Positions 8,052 to 15,805 of a DNA stretch of 34,344 nt are shown here, piece after piece. Location: positions 1 to 34,344 of the forward strand of contig NZ_CASFWU010000018.1 of assembly GCF_949298305.1 (NCBI RefSeq), in the 5' to 3' direction. Source of the DNA: an uncultured Bacteroides sp. Lineage in GTDB: Bacteria; Bacteroidota; Bacteroidia; Bacteroidales; Bacteroidaceae. A program made the translations under genes and the position numbers. Below the pieces are notes generated by a model, which was not told the DNA's origin, did no database searches, and saw only the letters and a program-made list of their open reading frames with translations. Positions within the stretch are counted from its first letter, which is position 1; every line of letters starts with the position of its first letter.

Positions 8052-9248
8052 TTAGAAATTTTCGGTCTGCGGTCTCTCTCTCAGGTAGGTCTCCATGTCC
8101 TTGTCGCCGCGGCCCGATACGGTCAGTACGACGACATCCGTGGGACGGAAGTGCATCTGCTCCAGTGCACCCAGGGCGTGGGCACTTTCCAGGGCGGGGA
8201 TGATGCCCTCCAGGCGGGTCAGGCGGTAGGCGGCCCGGATGGCTTCGTCGTCGTTGACGGAGAGGACCAGGGCGCGCTTCTGTTTGGCCAGATTGGCGTG
8301 CATGGGTCCGATGCCCGGATAGTCCAAGCCGGCCGAGATGGAGTATGGCTCTTCTATCTGTCCGTCCTCGTTCTGTATGACGTAGGTCCGTGCTCCGTGG
8401 ATGATGCCCGTCTGCCCCAGTGCGATGGTGGCGGCGGTCATGCCGCTTTCCACGCCTTTCCCTCCGGCTTCGGCCAGCACTATCTTCACCCGCTGGTCGT
8501 CTATGTAGTGGTAGATAGTTCCGGCAGCATTGCTTCCGCCGCCCACGCAGGCCATGAGGTAGTCGGGATAGTCGCGCCCTTCCTGTTCCAGCAACTGCTT
8601 CCTGATTTCCTCGCTGATGACAGACTGGAGCCGTGCCACCATGTCTGGGTAGGGATGGGGTCCTACGGTGGAGCCTATGATGTAATAGGTGTCCTGCGGA
8701 TGGCAGCACCAGTCGCGGATGGCTTCGTTGGTGGCATCTTTCAGGGTCATGTTGCCCGAAGTCACAGGTACCACCGTGGCCCCCAGCATCTTCATCTTTT
8801 CCACATTGACGTGCTGGCGTTCCACGTCGGTCTTGCCCATATAGACAATGCACTCCATGCCCGTCAGGGCGCAGACGGTGGCCGTGGCCACGCCGTGCTG
8901 TCCGGCGCCCGTCTCGGCAATGATGCGTTTCTTGCCCATGCGGCGTGCCAGCAGAATCTGTCCGATGGTGTTGTTGATTTTGTGCGCGCCGGTGTGGTTC
9001 AGGTCTTCCCGTTTCAGGTAAATCCGGCATCCGTATCTTTCCGAGAGGCGGGAGGCCAGGTAGAGCGGCGAAGGCCGTCCCACGTAGTCGCGGAGCAGAC
9101 GTTCGTACTCCTGACGGAAGTCTTCACTTTGCAGGACACCGAGGTAGGTGTCCTGCAGTTCCTTGACGCACCGATGGAGGATTTCGGGGATGTAGGCTCC
9201 GCCGAATTCTCCGTAGTAGCCTTGGTTGTCAACTAAGAATGTAGTCAT
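8052..9248 (-). CDS. trpB: Tryptophan synthase beta subunit
   Basis: TrpB condenses indole and serine with pyridoxal phosphate. The 398-residue protein is the TrpB1 type. The PLP lysine is Lys90 in HTGAHKINN, preceded by KREDLNHTG; GAGQHGVATA and the phosphate loop GGGSNAAG follow, and SAGLDYPGIGP is present. It is the first gene of the operon, ahead of trpE, with trpA last, so the two synthase subunits sit at opposite ends. The start MTTFLVDNQGYYGEFGG is typical. The upstream leader of about 200 nt carries the attenuator. Confidence 0.98.
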   Translation of the reverse strand: MTTFLVDNQGYYGEFGGAYIPEILHRCVKELQDTYLGVLQSEDFRQEYERLLRDYVGRPSPLYLASRLSERYGCRIYLKREDLNHTGAHKINNTIGQILLARRMGKKRIIAETGAGQHGVATATVCALTGMECIVYMGKTDVERQHVNVEKMKMLGATVVPVTSGNMTLKDATNEAIRDWCCHPQDTYYIIGSTVGPHPYPDMVARLQSVISEEIRKQLLEQEGRDYPDYLMACVGGGSNAAGTIYHYIDDQRVKIVLAEAGGKGVESGMTAATIALGQTGIIHGARTYVIQNEDGQIEEPYSISAGLDYPGIGPMHANLAKQKRALVLSVNDDEAIRAAYRLTRLEGIIPALESAHALGALEQMHFRPTDVVVLTVSGRGDKDMETYLRERPQTENF

Positions 9249-9289
9249 ATTTGTAGAGGTTTAATTGTGATGAAACGATGGATAACGAA

Positions 9290-9321
9290 AAGAGCCCTGC
9301 CGCAAGTGCGACAGGGCTCTT
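9290..9321 (-). terminator. trp attenuator terminator hairpin
   Basis: On the transcript, a 14-bp stem AAGAGCCCTGUCGC / GCGGCAGGGCUCUU with one G-U pair and an ACUU loop is followed by UUUUC. It lies 42 bp before the trpB ATG and 53 nt after the TrpL stop codon, the position expected for the terminator of an attenuator. Confidence 0.88.
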
Positions 9322-9373
9322 TCTGATATTGTTCGGTTAGATGACGGATATATACATACGAGCGCTGCTCCCC

Positions 9374-9436
9374 TTACGACTGCAGGAGTTGTAACGGACG
9401 CCACCACCAATATGTATTTGTCATTCTTGTTTTCAT
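9374..9436 (-). CDS. trpL: trp operon leader peptide
   Basis: A 20-codon frame lies between the operon promoter and the attenuator hairpin. It reads MKTRMTNTY, then three consecutive Trp codons (TGG TGG TGG, residues 10-12), then RPLQLLQS and TAA. A run of Trp codons in a short frame just upstream of a terminator is the hallmark of transcription attenuation: a ribosome stalled for lack of charged tRNA-Trp changes the leader fold and lets polymerase continue. A candidate antiterminator pairing is CUCCUGC (9388-9382, codons 17-19) with AGGGCU-side bases of the terminator 3' arm (9293-9300, seven of eight positions); this is inference. Gene finders usually miss such a short frame. Confidence 0.9.
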   Translation of the reverse strand: MKTRMTNTYWWWRPLQLLQS

Positions 9437-9459
9437 TGCTTTTTTTTAGTTTTACGGGG

Positions 9460-9490
9460 CAAATATAGACACTTTATTTGGATTTCCAAA
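9460..9490 (-). promoter_or_regulatory. trp operon promoter, Bacteroides consensus
   Basis: On the minus strand, TTTG (9490-9487), a 19-bp spacer and TATATTTG (9467-9460) match the Bacteroides -33/-7 consensus exactly. Transcription would begin near 9453, about 17 nt before the TrpL start codon. Confidence 0.85.
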
Positions 9491-9603
9491 GATTTGCTTA
9501 CTTTTTTTCTTTGTCTGAACAAAAAAAGGCCGGCAGGTGTTTTGGGTACGAGTATCGTTGCTGCTAGCGGAACTTGCATAACCAATAAATGTAGGAATCA
9601 ATT

Positions 9604-9711
9604 ATGAAACGAAGTCATTGGATTACCGTGGGCGTGGTCATCGCCATTTTGCTGTTGTTGTTTTGGCTATTTATAGCCGAAGACTTGAATGCCTGGATAG
9701 GGACGAACTGA
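9604..9711 (+). CDS. Small single-pass membrane protein, 35 residues
   Basis: The frame starts MKRSHWI, continues with a 15-residue hydrophobic stretch (VGVVIAILLLLFWLF) and ends in a short acidic and polar tail (IAEDLNAWIGTN). Positive residues before the segment and acidic residues after it suggest an N-in, C-out single-span peptide. It lies 50-80 bp upstream of a DUF308-type membrane protein on the same strand, which makes co-expression likely. I do not recognise the family. The clean charge-TM-charge layout favours a real gene, but at this length chance cannot be excluded. Confidence 0.5.
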   Translation: MKRSHWITVGVVIAILLLLFWLFIAEDLNAWIGTN

Positions 9712-9790
9712 GTGTTGGTGCATTTTTTTCATTTTATTTCTGTGCGTTGTTCGGATAAAGATGTATCTTCGCAGAAAAACCAAGAAGTAT

Positions 9791-10378
9791 ATGAGAGGAT
9801 TAAGTTATTCATTCCTGCGCGCTGTGTGTGCGCTTGTCATTGGCCTGATTCTGGTGATGTTTCCCAATCAGGCAGGTGAATACCTGGTGATTACGGTGGG
9901 GGTGGTGTTCCTGATACCTTCGCTCATCAGTCTCATCGGTTATTTCGCATTGGGGAAAGATGGCAGCCGCCGCTTCCCGATTGAGGGAGTGGGCAGCCTG
10001 CTGTTCGGGCTTTGGCTGATGATTATGCCCGGATTCTTTGCCGACCTGCTGACGTTTGTGCTGGGCTTCATTCTGGCGCTGGGCGGGGTGCAGCAGATTG
10101 CCTCGCTGGTGTCTGCCCGCCGCTGGATGCGTGTACCCGGTGGCTACTATGTGGTGCCGGTGCTGATTCTGATTGCCGGCGTGGTGGCGTTGTTCAATCC
10201 CACAGGCGTCCGTTCAACGGCCTTCATCATCATTGGCGTCAGCAGCTTGGTCTATGCCCTGTCCGAATTGCTGAACTGGTTCGTATTCTCCCGCCGCCGT
10301 CCCAAACCGACGGCAGGAGGCAGTTCCGCGCTTCAGAACAGTACCGATGTGGAAGATGCCGAGATCGTGAACGACTGA
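9791..10378 (+). CDS. DUF308 / HdeD-like multi-pass membrane protein
   Basis: The protein is 195 residues from ATG 9791 (MRGLSYSFLRAVCALVIG). About six hydrophobic segments in three hairpin-like pairs are separated by short polar loops, followed by a hydrophilic C-tail rich in Asp and Glu. The pattern and phrases such as ALVIGLILVMFPNQAGEYLVITVGVVFL fit the DUF308 (HdeD-like) family, some members of which are linked to acid resistance in enterobacteria; the function in Bacteroides is unknown. An in-frame ATG at 9761 adds ten residues, but it overlaps TATCTTCG (9763-9770), which resembles a -7 box, so I prefer 9791. A strong hairpin follows the gene. Confidence 0.8.
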   Translation: MRGLSYSFLRAVCALVIGLILVMFPNQAGEYLVITVGVVFLIPSLISLIGYFALGKDGSRRFPIEGVGSLLFGLWLMIMPGFFADLLTFVLGFILALGGVQQIASLVSARRWMRVPGGYYVVPVLILIAGVVALFNPTGVRSTAFIIIGVSSLVYALSELLNWFVFSRRRPKPTAGGSSALQNSTDVEDAEIVND

Positions 10379-10406
10379 CGTGCGGCGTACGGTCGGTTCC
10401 GATTGA

Positions 10407-10452
10407 GAAAGGGGGTGTGCAGGCACGGAGAGTTGCCGGCACACCCCCTTTC
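10407..10452 (+). terminator. Terminator-like hairpin after the DUF308 gene
   Basis: The 14-bp arms GAAAGGGGGTGTGC (10407-10420) and GCACACCCCCTTTC (10439-10452) are perfectly complementary. The interior has a GGCA/TGCC sub-stem. The downstream tail is TTGTCTTGTC, a moderate U content. Confidence 0.7.
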
Positions 10453-10506
10453 CTTGTCTTGTCCGCAGTCTGTCCAATCGCATGGGCAGGAGGGAAAAGA
10501 AAAATA

Positions 10507-10538
10507 GGGCAGGCCTTGTTTCGCAACAAAGCCTGCCC
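10507..10538 (-). terminator. Terminator for glnN
   Basis: The arms GGGCAGGC and GCCTGCCC (10507-10514 and 10531-10538) are extended inward by TTGTT/AACAA around a TCGC loop. On the minus strand the hairpin is followed by TATTTTTCTTTT. It lies about 75 bp after the glnN stop. Confidence 0.88.
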
Positions 10539-10612
10539 GGCAAACTTAAAACAACCAACAAAAGAAATAAGCTTTCAGCTCAATCTCTCTGTGGAATCTC
10601 TTGTCATGCGAG

Positions 10613-12802
10613 TTATCGGATGAACAGCAACTCCCTGTACTTGGGCAACGTCCACATCTGGTTGTCGACAATCAGTTCGAGCTTGTCGATGTGGTAGCGT
10701 ATCTGCTCCATGGCCGGAACGATGGTGTCGTGGTAGGCGATGGCCTTGCTGCGCTCGCCGGCAATCTTGTTGGCCACCTTGCGGGCTTCTATCATGGCAT
10801 CCACGTGCTCCTTGATGAAGGCGGTGCGGTCGGCAATCTCCTCGATGAGTTCCAGATTCTTGGCCGAGAGTTTGGCGGCCTTCTCGGCCGGGAAGAGCTC
10901 TTTCATCTTGTAGACGTTGTCTATCAGCTCGGTCTGGTACTGGGTGGCCACGGGGATGATGTGGTTCATGGCCAGGTCGCCCAGTACGCGGGCTTCAATC
11001 TGTATTTTCTTGGTGTAGGTTTCCCACTTCACCTCGTTGCGCGCTTCCAGTTCCTTCTTGCTCATGACACCTGTCTTCTCGAACATGGCGATGCTTTCGG
11101 GCTTCAGGTAGTTGTCGAAGATGAGGGGGACGCTGGTCTCGCAGTCCAGGCCGCGTCTCTGTGCCTCGGCCTTCCACTCGTCGCTGTAGCCGTTTCCGTC
11201 GAAGTGGATGGGCTTGCAAATCTTGATGTACTTGCGGATGACTTCCAGGATGGCCGACATCTTGGGTTCGCCTTTCTCCATCAGCGCGTCCACGTCCTGC
11301 TTGAACTCGGCCAGCTGTTCGGCCAGGGCGGTGTTCAGGGCTATCATGGCGCTGGCGCAGTTGGCTTCCGACCCTACGGCACGGAACTCGAAGCGGTTGC
11401 CGGTGAAGGCGAAGGGCGAGGTGCGGTTGCGGTCGGTGTTGTCTATCATCAGCTCGGGTATCTGGGGGATGTCCAGTTTCATGCCCTGCTTGCCGCTGAG
11501 GCTGATCAGTTCGTCCTTGTCACTTTCCTCGATGTGGGCCAATACCTGCGAGAGCTGCTTGCCCAGGAAGGAGGAGATGATGGCGGGGGGAGCTTCGTTG
11601 GCACCCAGACGGTGGGCGTTGGTGGCGCTGGAGATGGAGGCCTTCAGCAGGCCGTTGTGGCGGTAGACGGCCATCAGCGTGTTGACCACGAACGTGATGA
11701 AGCGCAGGTTCTCCTCGGGGGTCTTGCCGGGGGCGTGGAGCAGGATGCCCGTGTCGGTGCCCAGCGACCAGTTGTTGTGCTTGCCGCTGCCGTTCACTCC
11801 CTTGAAGGGCTTTTCGTGGAGCAGCACGCGGAAGCCGTGGTGGCGTGCGATTTTGCGCATCAGGGCCATGATGAGCATGTTGTGGTCTACGGCCAGGTTG
11901 CATTCCTCAAAGACGGGTGCCAGCTCAAACTGGTTGGGGGCCACCTCGTTGTGGCGTGTCTTGACGGGGATGCCCAGCTTCAGGGCTTCAATCTCCAGCT
12001 CCTTCATGAAGGCGGCCACGCGGGGCGGAATGGCTCCGAAGTAGTGGTCCTCCAGCTGCTGGTTCTTGGCGGAGTCGTGTCCGGTCAGCGTGCGGCCCGT
12101 CATCAGCAGGTCGGGGCGTGCGGCATACAGGCCTTCGTCTATGAGGAAATATTCCTGCTCCCAGCCCAGGTAGGCATATACTTTCTTCACGTCGGGGTTG
12201 AAGTAGTGGCAGACGTCTGTGGCGGCCTTGTCCACGGCGCGCAGGGCCTTCAGGAGCGGGGCCTTGTAGTCCAGCGATTCGCCCGTGTAGGCAATGAAGA
12301 TGGTGGGGATGCACAGGGTGTCGTCCACGATGAAGGCGGGCGACGAGGGGTCCCAGGCCGAGTATCCGCGCGCCTCGAAGGTGTTGCGGATGCCGCCGTT
12401 GGGGAAGCTGGAGGCGTCGGGCTCCTGCTGTACGAGCAGCTTGCCGGTGAACTCTTCCATGACTCCTCCCTTGCCGTCGTGCTCCACGAAGGCGTCGTGC
12501 TTCTCGGCCGTGCCTTCGGTCAGGGGGTGGAACCAGTGGGTGTAGTGGGTGGCTCCCATTTCGGTGGCCCACTTCTTCATGCCTGCGGCCACCTCGTCGG
12601 CAATGCTGCGGTCCAGCGTGGCGCCGTTGTCTATGACGTCAATCAGCTTGGCATAGACCTTGCTCGGCAGATAGCGGAACATCTTTTCCTTGTTGAACAC
12701 GTACTTGGCAAAGTACTCTGACGGGCGTTCCGCCGGTGTCTCCACGACTACCGGCTTCTTCTTGAACGCCGTTTCTACGACTCTGAATCTCAATTTTGAC
12801 AT
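10613..12802 (-). CDS. glnN: Glutamine synthetase type III (GSIII)
   Basis: This is the ATP-dependent glutamine synthetase of the long type III class first described in Bacteroides fragilis. The length of 729 residues matches GSIII rather than the roughly 470-residue type I enzyme. The N-terminal GSIII-specific region is followed by the catalytic domain, including GIPVKTRHNEVAPNQFELAPVFE, the KGVNGSGKHNNWSLGTDTG nucleotide/glutamate region, and NRTSPFAFTGNRFEFRAVGS. GSIII lacks the adenylylation control of type I enzymes. It is transcribed away from amt and P-II after a 272-bp gap that contains a phased array of 22-bp palindromic units starting 98 bp before the ATG. It ends in a good terminator. 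Confidence 0.98.
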   Translation of the reverse strand: MSKLRFRVVETAFKKKPVVVETPAERPSEYFAKYVFNKEKMFRYLPSKVYAKLIDVIDNGATLDRSIADEVAAGMKKWATEMGATHYTHWFHPLTEGTAEKHDAFVEHDGKGGVMEEFTGKLLVQQEPDASSFPNGGIRNTFEARGYSAWDPSSPAFIVDDTLCIPTIFIAYTGESLDYKAPLLKALRAVDKAATDVCHYFNPDVKKVYAYLGWEQEYFLIDEGLYAARPDLLMTGRTLTGHDSAKNQQLEDHYFGAIPPRVAAFMKELEIEALKLGIPVKTRHNEVAPNQFELAPVFEECNLAVDHNMLIMALMRKIARHHGFRVLLHEKPFKGVNGSGKHNNWSLGTDTGILLHAPGKTPEENLRFITFVVNTLMAVYRHNGLLKASISSATNAHRLGANEAPPAIISSFLGKQLSQVLAHIEESDKDELISLSGKQGMKLDIPQIPELMIDNTDRNRTSPFAFTGNRFEFRAVGSEANCASAMIALNTALAEQLAEFKQDVDALMEKGEPKMSAILEVIRKYIKICKPIHFDGNGYSDEWKAEAQRRGLDCETSVPLIFDNYLKPESIAMFEKTGVMSKKELEARNEVKWETYTKKIQIEARVLGDLAMNHIIPVATQYQTELIDNVYKMKELFPAEKAAKLSAKNLELIEEIADRTAFIKEHVDAMIEARKVANKIAGERSKAIAYHDTIVPAMEQIRYHIDKLELIVDNQMWTLPKYRELLFIR

Positions 12803-12899
12803 AATACTCGTTTCTTTATTGGTTTGAAATATGTTCTTTTTTTTCGTAAGCTCCGCAAAGCGTGGCAGGCGTCTCCGGGGCTTCCGGTTGCTTTATCCG

Positions 12900-13031
12900 A
12901 AGTATAGCGTCAGTTTAGTCTGATTAAACTGTCAGTTTAAAGCGATTAAACTCTCGGTTTAGTCCGATTAAGCTCCCGGTTTATAGCTATTAAACTGACA
13001 GTTTATTTTCAGTAAATCAGAATAAACTCGT
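12900..13031. repeat. Array of 22-bp palindromic units upstream of glnN (array 1)
   Basis: Four clear units start at 12922, 12944, 12966 and 12988, each exactly 22 bp, with weaker units at 12900 and 13010. Unit 1 contains the perfect 17-bp palindrome TTAAACTGTCAGTTTAA (12924-12940); unit 4 has a near-copy. The units share GATTAA at the start and GTTTA at positions 14-18. The arms are TTAAAC and GTTTAA around a 5-bp centre. The array lies between amt and glnN, 98 bp upstream of the glnN start. Confidence 0.85.
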
Positions 13032-13074
13032 ATGCGGTTGTTTCACAATGAGTTGGCTGCTGAGGCCTGCGGGC

Positions 13075-14487
13075 TTAGTTGTAGGCCGACTCTCCGTGTT
13101 CGTAGATGTCGAGGCCTTCTTCTTCCACTCGTCCGGGTACGCGGAGGCCGTGAACCTTGTCAAGCAGTTTGAAGATGACGAATCCCATGCCGGCGGCCCA
13201 GGCTCCTACGACCAGCGCGCCGAACAGCTGCGCTCCCAGGAAGTTCCATCCGCCACCGTAGAACAGGCCTTCGCTGGTGGAGAACAGACCGGTGAGGACG
13301 GTTCCCGTGAAACCGCATACGCCGTGTACGGAGCTGGCGCCTACGGGGTCGTCAATCTTCAGCACCTTGTCGATGAAGTCTACGGCGAATATCATCAGAC
13401 AGCCGCAGATGCTTCCTATGGCGACGGCTCCTGCCGGAGAGACGGCGTCGCAACCGGCCGTCACGCCTACCAGTCCGGCCAGAATGCCGTTCAGCGTCAG
13501 CGACAGGGAGGGCTTGCCATACTTCATCCAGCTGACCAGCAGGGCGAAGCATCCGCCTGCGCAGGCGGCCAGGTTGGTGTTGAGGAAGACAAGCGAGATG
13601 GCCACCTGGTCGTCGGTAGTAGCGGCAGCCAGCTGCGAGCCGGGGTTGAAGCCGAACCAGCCGAACCACAGGATGAACACGCCCAGGGCCGCGAGGGTGA
13701 GGTTGTGGCCGGGGATGGCTCTGGACTTGCCGTCTCTGCCGTACTTGCCGATGCGGGGGCCCAGGATGGCGGCGCCTACCAGGGCTATCCAGCCGCCCAC
13801 GGAGTGGACGATGGTGGAGCCGGCGAAGTCGTGGAAGGTGGTGCCGAAGAGGTTCATCATGAACGAGCCTTCGTCGCCGTTCATCAGCCATCCGCCGCCC
13901 CACGTCCAGTGGCCGGACACGGGATAAATCAGCACGCTGATGAAGATGGTATATACCAGGTACATGGAGAACTTGGTACGTTCGGCCATGGCGCCCGAGA
14001 CGATGGTGGCCGCTGTGGCGCAGAACACGGTCTGGAACACCAGGAAGCCTTCGGTGGGCAGCGAGGCGGGGTCGGGCAGGCCGTTGCTGTCGAAGGCGAG
14101 GCTCATCAGATGGGGAGCGCCGAAGAGGTCGCCCAATCCAAACATGATGCCGAAGCCTACCAGCCAGTAGAGCAGCGAGCCGAAGATGAAGTCCACGAAG
14201 TTTTTCATCAGGATGTTGGCCGTATTCTTGGTGCGGGTGAATCCGGCTTCGACCAGCGCGAAGCCCGGCTGCATGAAGAATACCAGCATGGCGGCCAGCA
14301 GCATCCAGACGGTGTTGACACCCGATACCAGCTGGGCTACGGTGTCGGGGAGGTCCGCTCCGGTTGGGGCGATGCTTTCGGCGGTGATGTCTTGTGCGTA
14401 TGTGTCGGTTGCAAGGCATAGCAATGTCAGTATGGCAACGGCCGTCCACGGCCTGATGCCACGTTTCGTATATTTGTCCATAATCAT
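13075..14487 (-). CDS. amt: Ammonium transporter
   Basis: Amt/Mep/Rh-family channel for ammonium uptake across the inner membrane. The protein has 470 residues, with an N-terminal signal-type segment (AVAILTLLCLATDTYAQ) before an Amt core of about 11 membrane spans. Family motifs present include FFMQPGFALVEAGFTR, KNFVDFIFGSLLYW, the pore His in PVSGHWTWGGGWL and the second pore His in VHGVCGFTGTVLTG, plus FGWFGFNPGS. A second Met two codons downstream (14481) is an equal start candidate. It follows the P-II gene by about 100 bp, the conserved glnK-amt arrangement in which P-II plugs the channel. Confidence 0.97.
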   Translation of the reverse strand: MIMDKYTKRGIRPWTAVAILTLLCLATDTYAQDITAESIAPTGADLPDTVAQLVSGVNTVWMLLAAMLVFFMQPGFALVEAGFTRTKNTANILMKNFVDFIFGSLLYWLVGFGIMFGLGDLFGAPHLMSLAFDSNGLPDPASLPTEGFLVFQTVFCATAATIVSGAMAERTKFSMYLVYTIFISVLIYPVSGHWTWGGGWLMNGDEGSFMMNLFGTTFHDFAGSTIVHSVGGWIALVGAAILGPRIGKYGRDGKSRAIPGHNLTLAALGVFILWFGWFGFNPGSQLAAATTDDQVAISLVFLNTNLAACAGGCFALLVSWMKYGKPSLSLTLNGILAGLVGVTAGCDAVSPAGAVAIGSICGCLMIFAVDFIDKVLKIDDPVGASSVHGVCGFTGTVLTGLFSTSEGLFYGGGWNFLGAQLFGALVVGAWAAGMGFVIFKLLDKVHGLRVPGRVEEEGLDIYEHGESAYN

Positions 14488-14591
14488 TTTGCTTTAGTTG
14501 TACTTGTAGAAATTGCTTCCGGTATCCGCACCTCCGTGTGGGGCAGGTGCAGGACCGGGGGAAAGTGTCCGGGCTATCGGGTTGTGCTGCC

Positions 14592-14948
14592 TTACTTCTC
14601 CTGTTCGGCATTGTAGAGGGCAATGTCGCCCCGTTCGCCCGTGCGGATGCGGATGGCATCTTCAATGGGGATGACGAAGATACGTCCGTCGCCTATCTCA
14701 CCCGTCTGTGCGGCCTTGATGATGGCCTGCACGGTCTTTTCGGCATTCTTGTCGCGTACGACGATGGAAATCAGGATGCGCTCGATGGAGCTGGTGTCGT
14801 ACATGACCCCGCGGTAGATGCGGGCCTCTCTGGACTTTCCAATTCCCCTGACATCGTAGTAGGAGAACCATTCGATGTCCGCTTCGAGCAACGCGTCCTT
14901 CACGTCCTCGAACTTGGTCTTGCGGATGATAGCTTCAATCTTTTTCAT
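14592..14948 (-). CDS. glnK: P-II family nitrogen regulator (variant T-loop)
   Basis: The 118-residue P-II protein senses 2-oxoglutarate and adenylate state and controls Amt. Family landmarks are MKKIEAIIRKTKFEDV at the start, RIYRGVMY in the T-loop (Tyr45 and Tyr50, equivalent to Tyr46 and Tyr51 of E. coli GlnB), and the C-terminal TGEIGDGRIFVIPIEDAIRIRTGERG. The T-loop base is unusual: the GFGRQ segment reads GIGKS, so the Gln39 that helps bind Mg-ATP and 2-oxoglutarate in classical P-II is Ser, and the segment equal to VDFLPKVK reads DTSSIERI, with Arg where Lys58 would be. The loop is also one residue shorter. Its place directly upstream of amt argues for a GlnK-like role. Confidence 0.93.
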   Translation of the reverse strand: MKKIEAIIRKTKFEDVKDALLEADIEWFSYYDVRGIGKSREARIYRGVMYDTSSIERILISIVVRDKNAEKTVQAIIKAAQTGEIGDGRIFVIPIEDAIRIRTGERGDIALYNAEQEK

Positions 14949-14980
14949 ACCTTAAACAGTGATTTGTGGTTTGTACTTCG

Positions 14981-15685
14981 TCAGAAACTGAGCCCTGCTG
15001 CAAAGTAGGCTCCCTCGGTGGCCGGGTTCCAGGTGGCGGAACAGAACAGGGGCAGGGAGAAGGAGTCGGTAACCTTGATTTCCTTGCCGGCCTTCAGGGT
15101 GAGGTTGCACACCTCGAAACCGCCGGCGCCACCGTTGTAGAAGCTGGTTTCCCAGGGCGTGGCACCTATTTCGGCCTTCCAGTCCAGGCCGCCCAGCCTG
15201 AAGGGAGCCGCTACGCTGATGTACGAGGAGTAGGCACGCTCTCCGTCGGCCTTCACTCCGTCGGCTCCCGCGAAGTTGGTGTACCAGTTGACGGCCAGCG
15301 GGCCGAAGTCGTAACCCACCTGTGCCTCGAACACGTGCATGGTGTTGCGGGCACCGTAGTGGAAGTAACCCTGTCCGCCGTTGAACCAATAGTCGGTGAC
15401 CGATGCGCTGAATCCGCCTGTGGTGTAACCCAGTGTCAGGTCAAATTCCTTGGTGTCCGAGCTTTCCAGTCCCACTGAGCCCCAGGCTCCGAGCGAGAAG
15501 CCCTTGTAGGACACGGATGCGCGGGGTTGGATGCTTACGCCGCCCAGGTCCTGGCCGCGCCAGATGTAGCTGCTCACGAGGTCGGCTCCGGCCGTTGCCT
15601 CCACTTTGTCCTGTGCCTTTGCTGTGAAAGGCACTGATAATAACGCGGTGGCTATTATCCCCAATTTCATGTTTCTTGTCTTCAT
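14981..15685 (-). CDS. Outer-membrane beta-barrel protein, TorF/Gcw_chp-like
   Basis: The 234-residue protein has a signal peptide (MKTRNMKLGIIATALLSVPFTAKAQ) and a mature part of alternating strands that ends in Phe, as outer-membrane barrels do. The opening ADLVSSYIWRGQDLGGVSIQP resembles the Gcw_chp (TIGR02001) family, described as TorF-like putative porins; I judge this by eye. The gene ends 32 bp before the P-II gene and is followed by amt on the same strand, so it likely belongs to one unit for ammonium uptake. An inferred role is diffusion of a small nitrogenous compound across the outer membrane. Experimental function is not known to me. Confidence 0.75.
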   Translation of the reverse strand: MKTRNMKLGIIATALLSVPFTAKAQDKVEATAGADLVSSYIWRGQDLGGVSIQPRASVSYKGFSLGAWGSVGLESSDTKEFDLTLGYTTGGFSASVTDYWFNGGQGYFHYGARNTMHVFEAQVGYDFGPLAVNWYTNFAGADGVKADGERAYSSYISVAAPFRLGGLDWKAEIGATPWETSFYNGGAGGFEVCNLTLKAGKEIKVTDSFSLPLFCSATWNPATEGAYFAAGLSF

Positions 15686-15805
15686 ACCTTTTTACCTTTT
15701 ACTTCTTACTAATCTGCGGATGATCGGTCCGTCTCATATTTATATAGTCAGCGCTGAAACTATCAAGTAGGGATTGCCTTGCATGCGATGTTGTCGTCCT
15801 TATGC

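Noticed and set aside
10601..12721. 706-codon plus-strand frame opposite glnN, and similar long antisense frames opposite trpB, gltB, amt and dapL
   Set aside because: Antisense shadows caused by codon bias of the real genes; Val/Gly/His/Gln-rich translations without family motifs.
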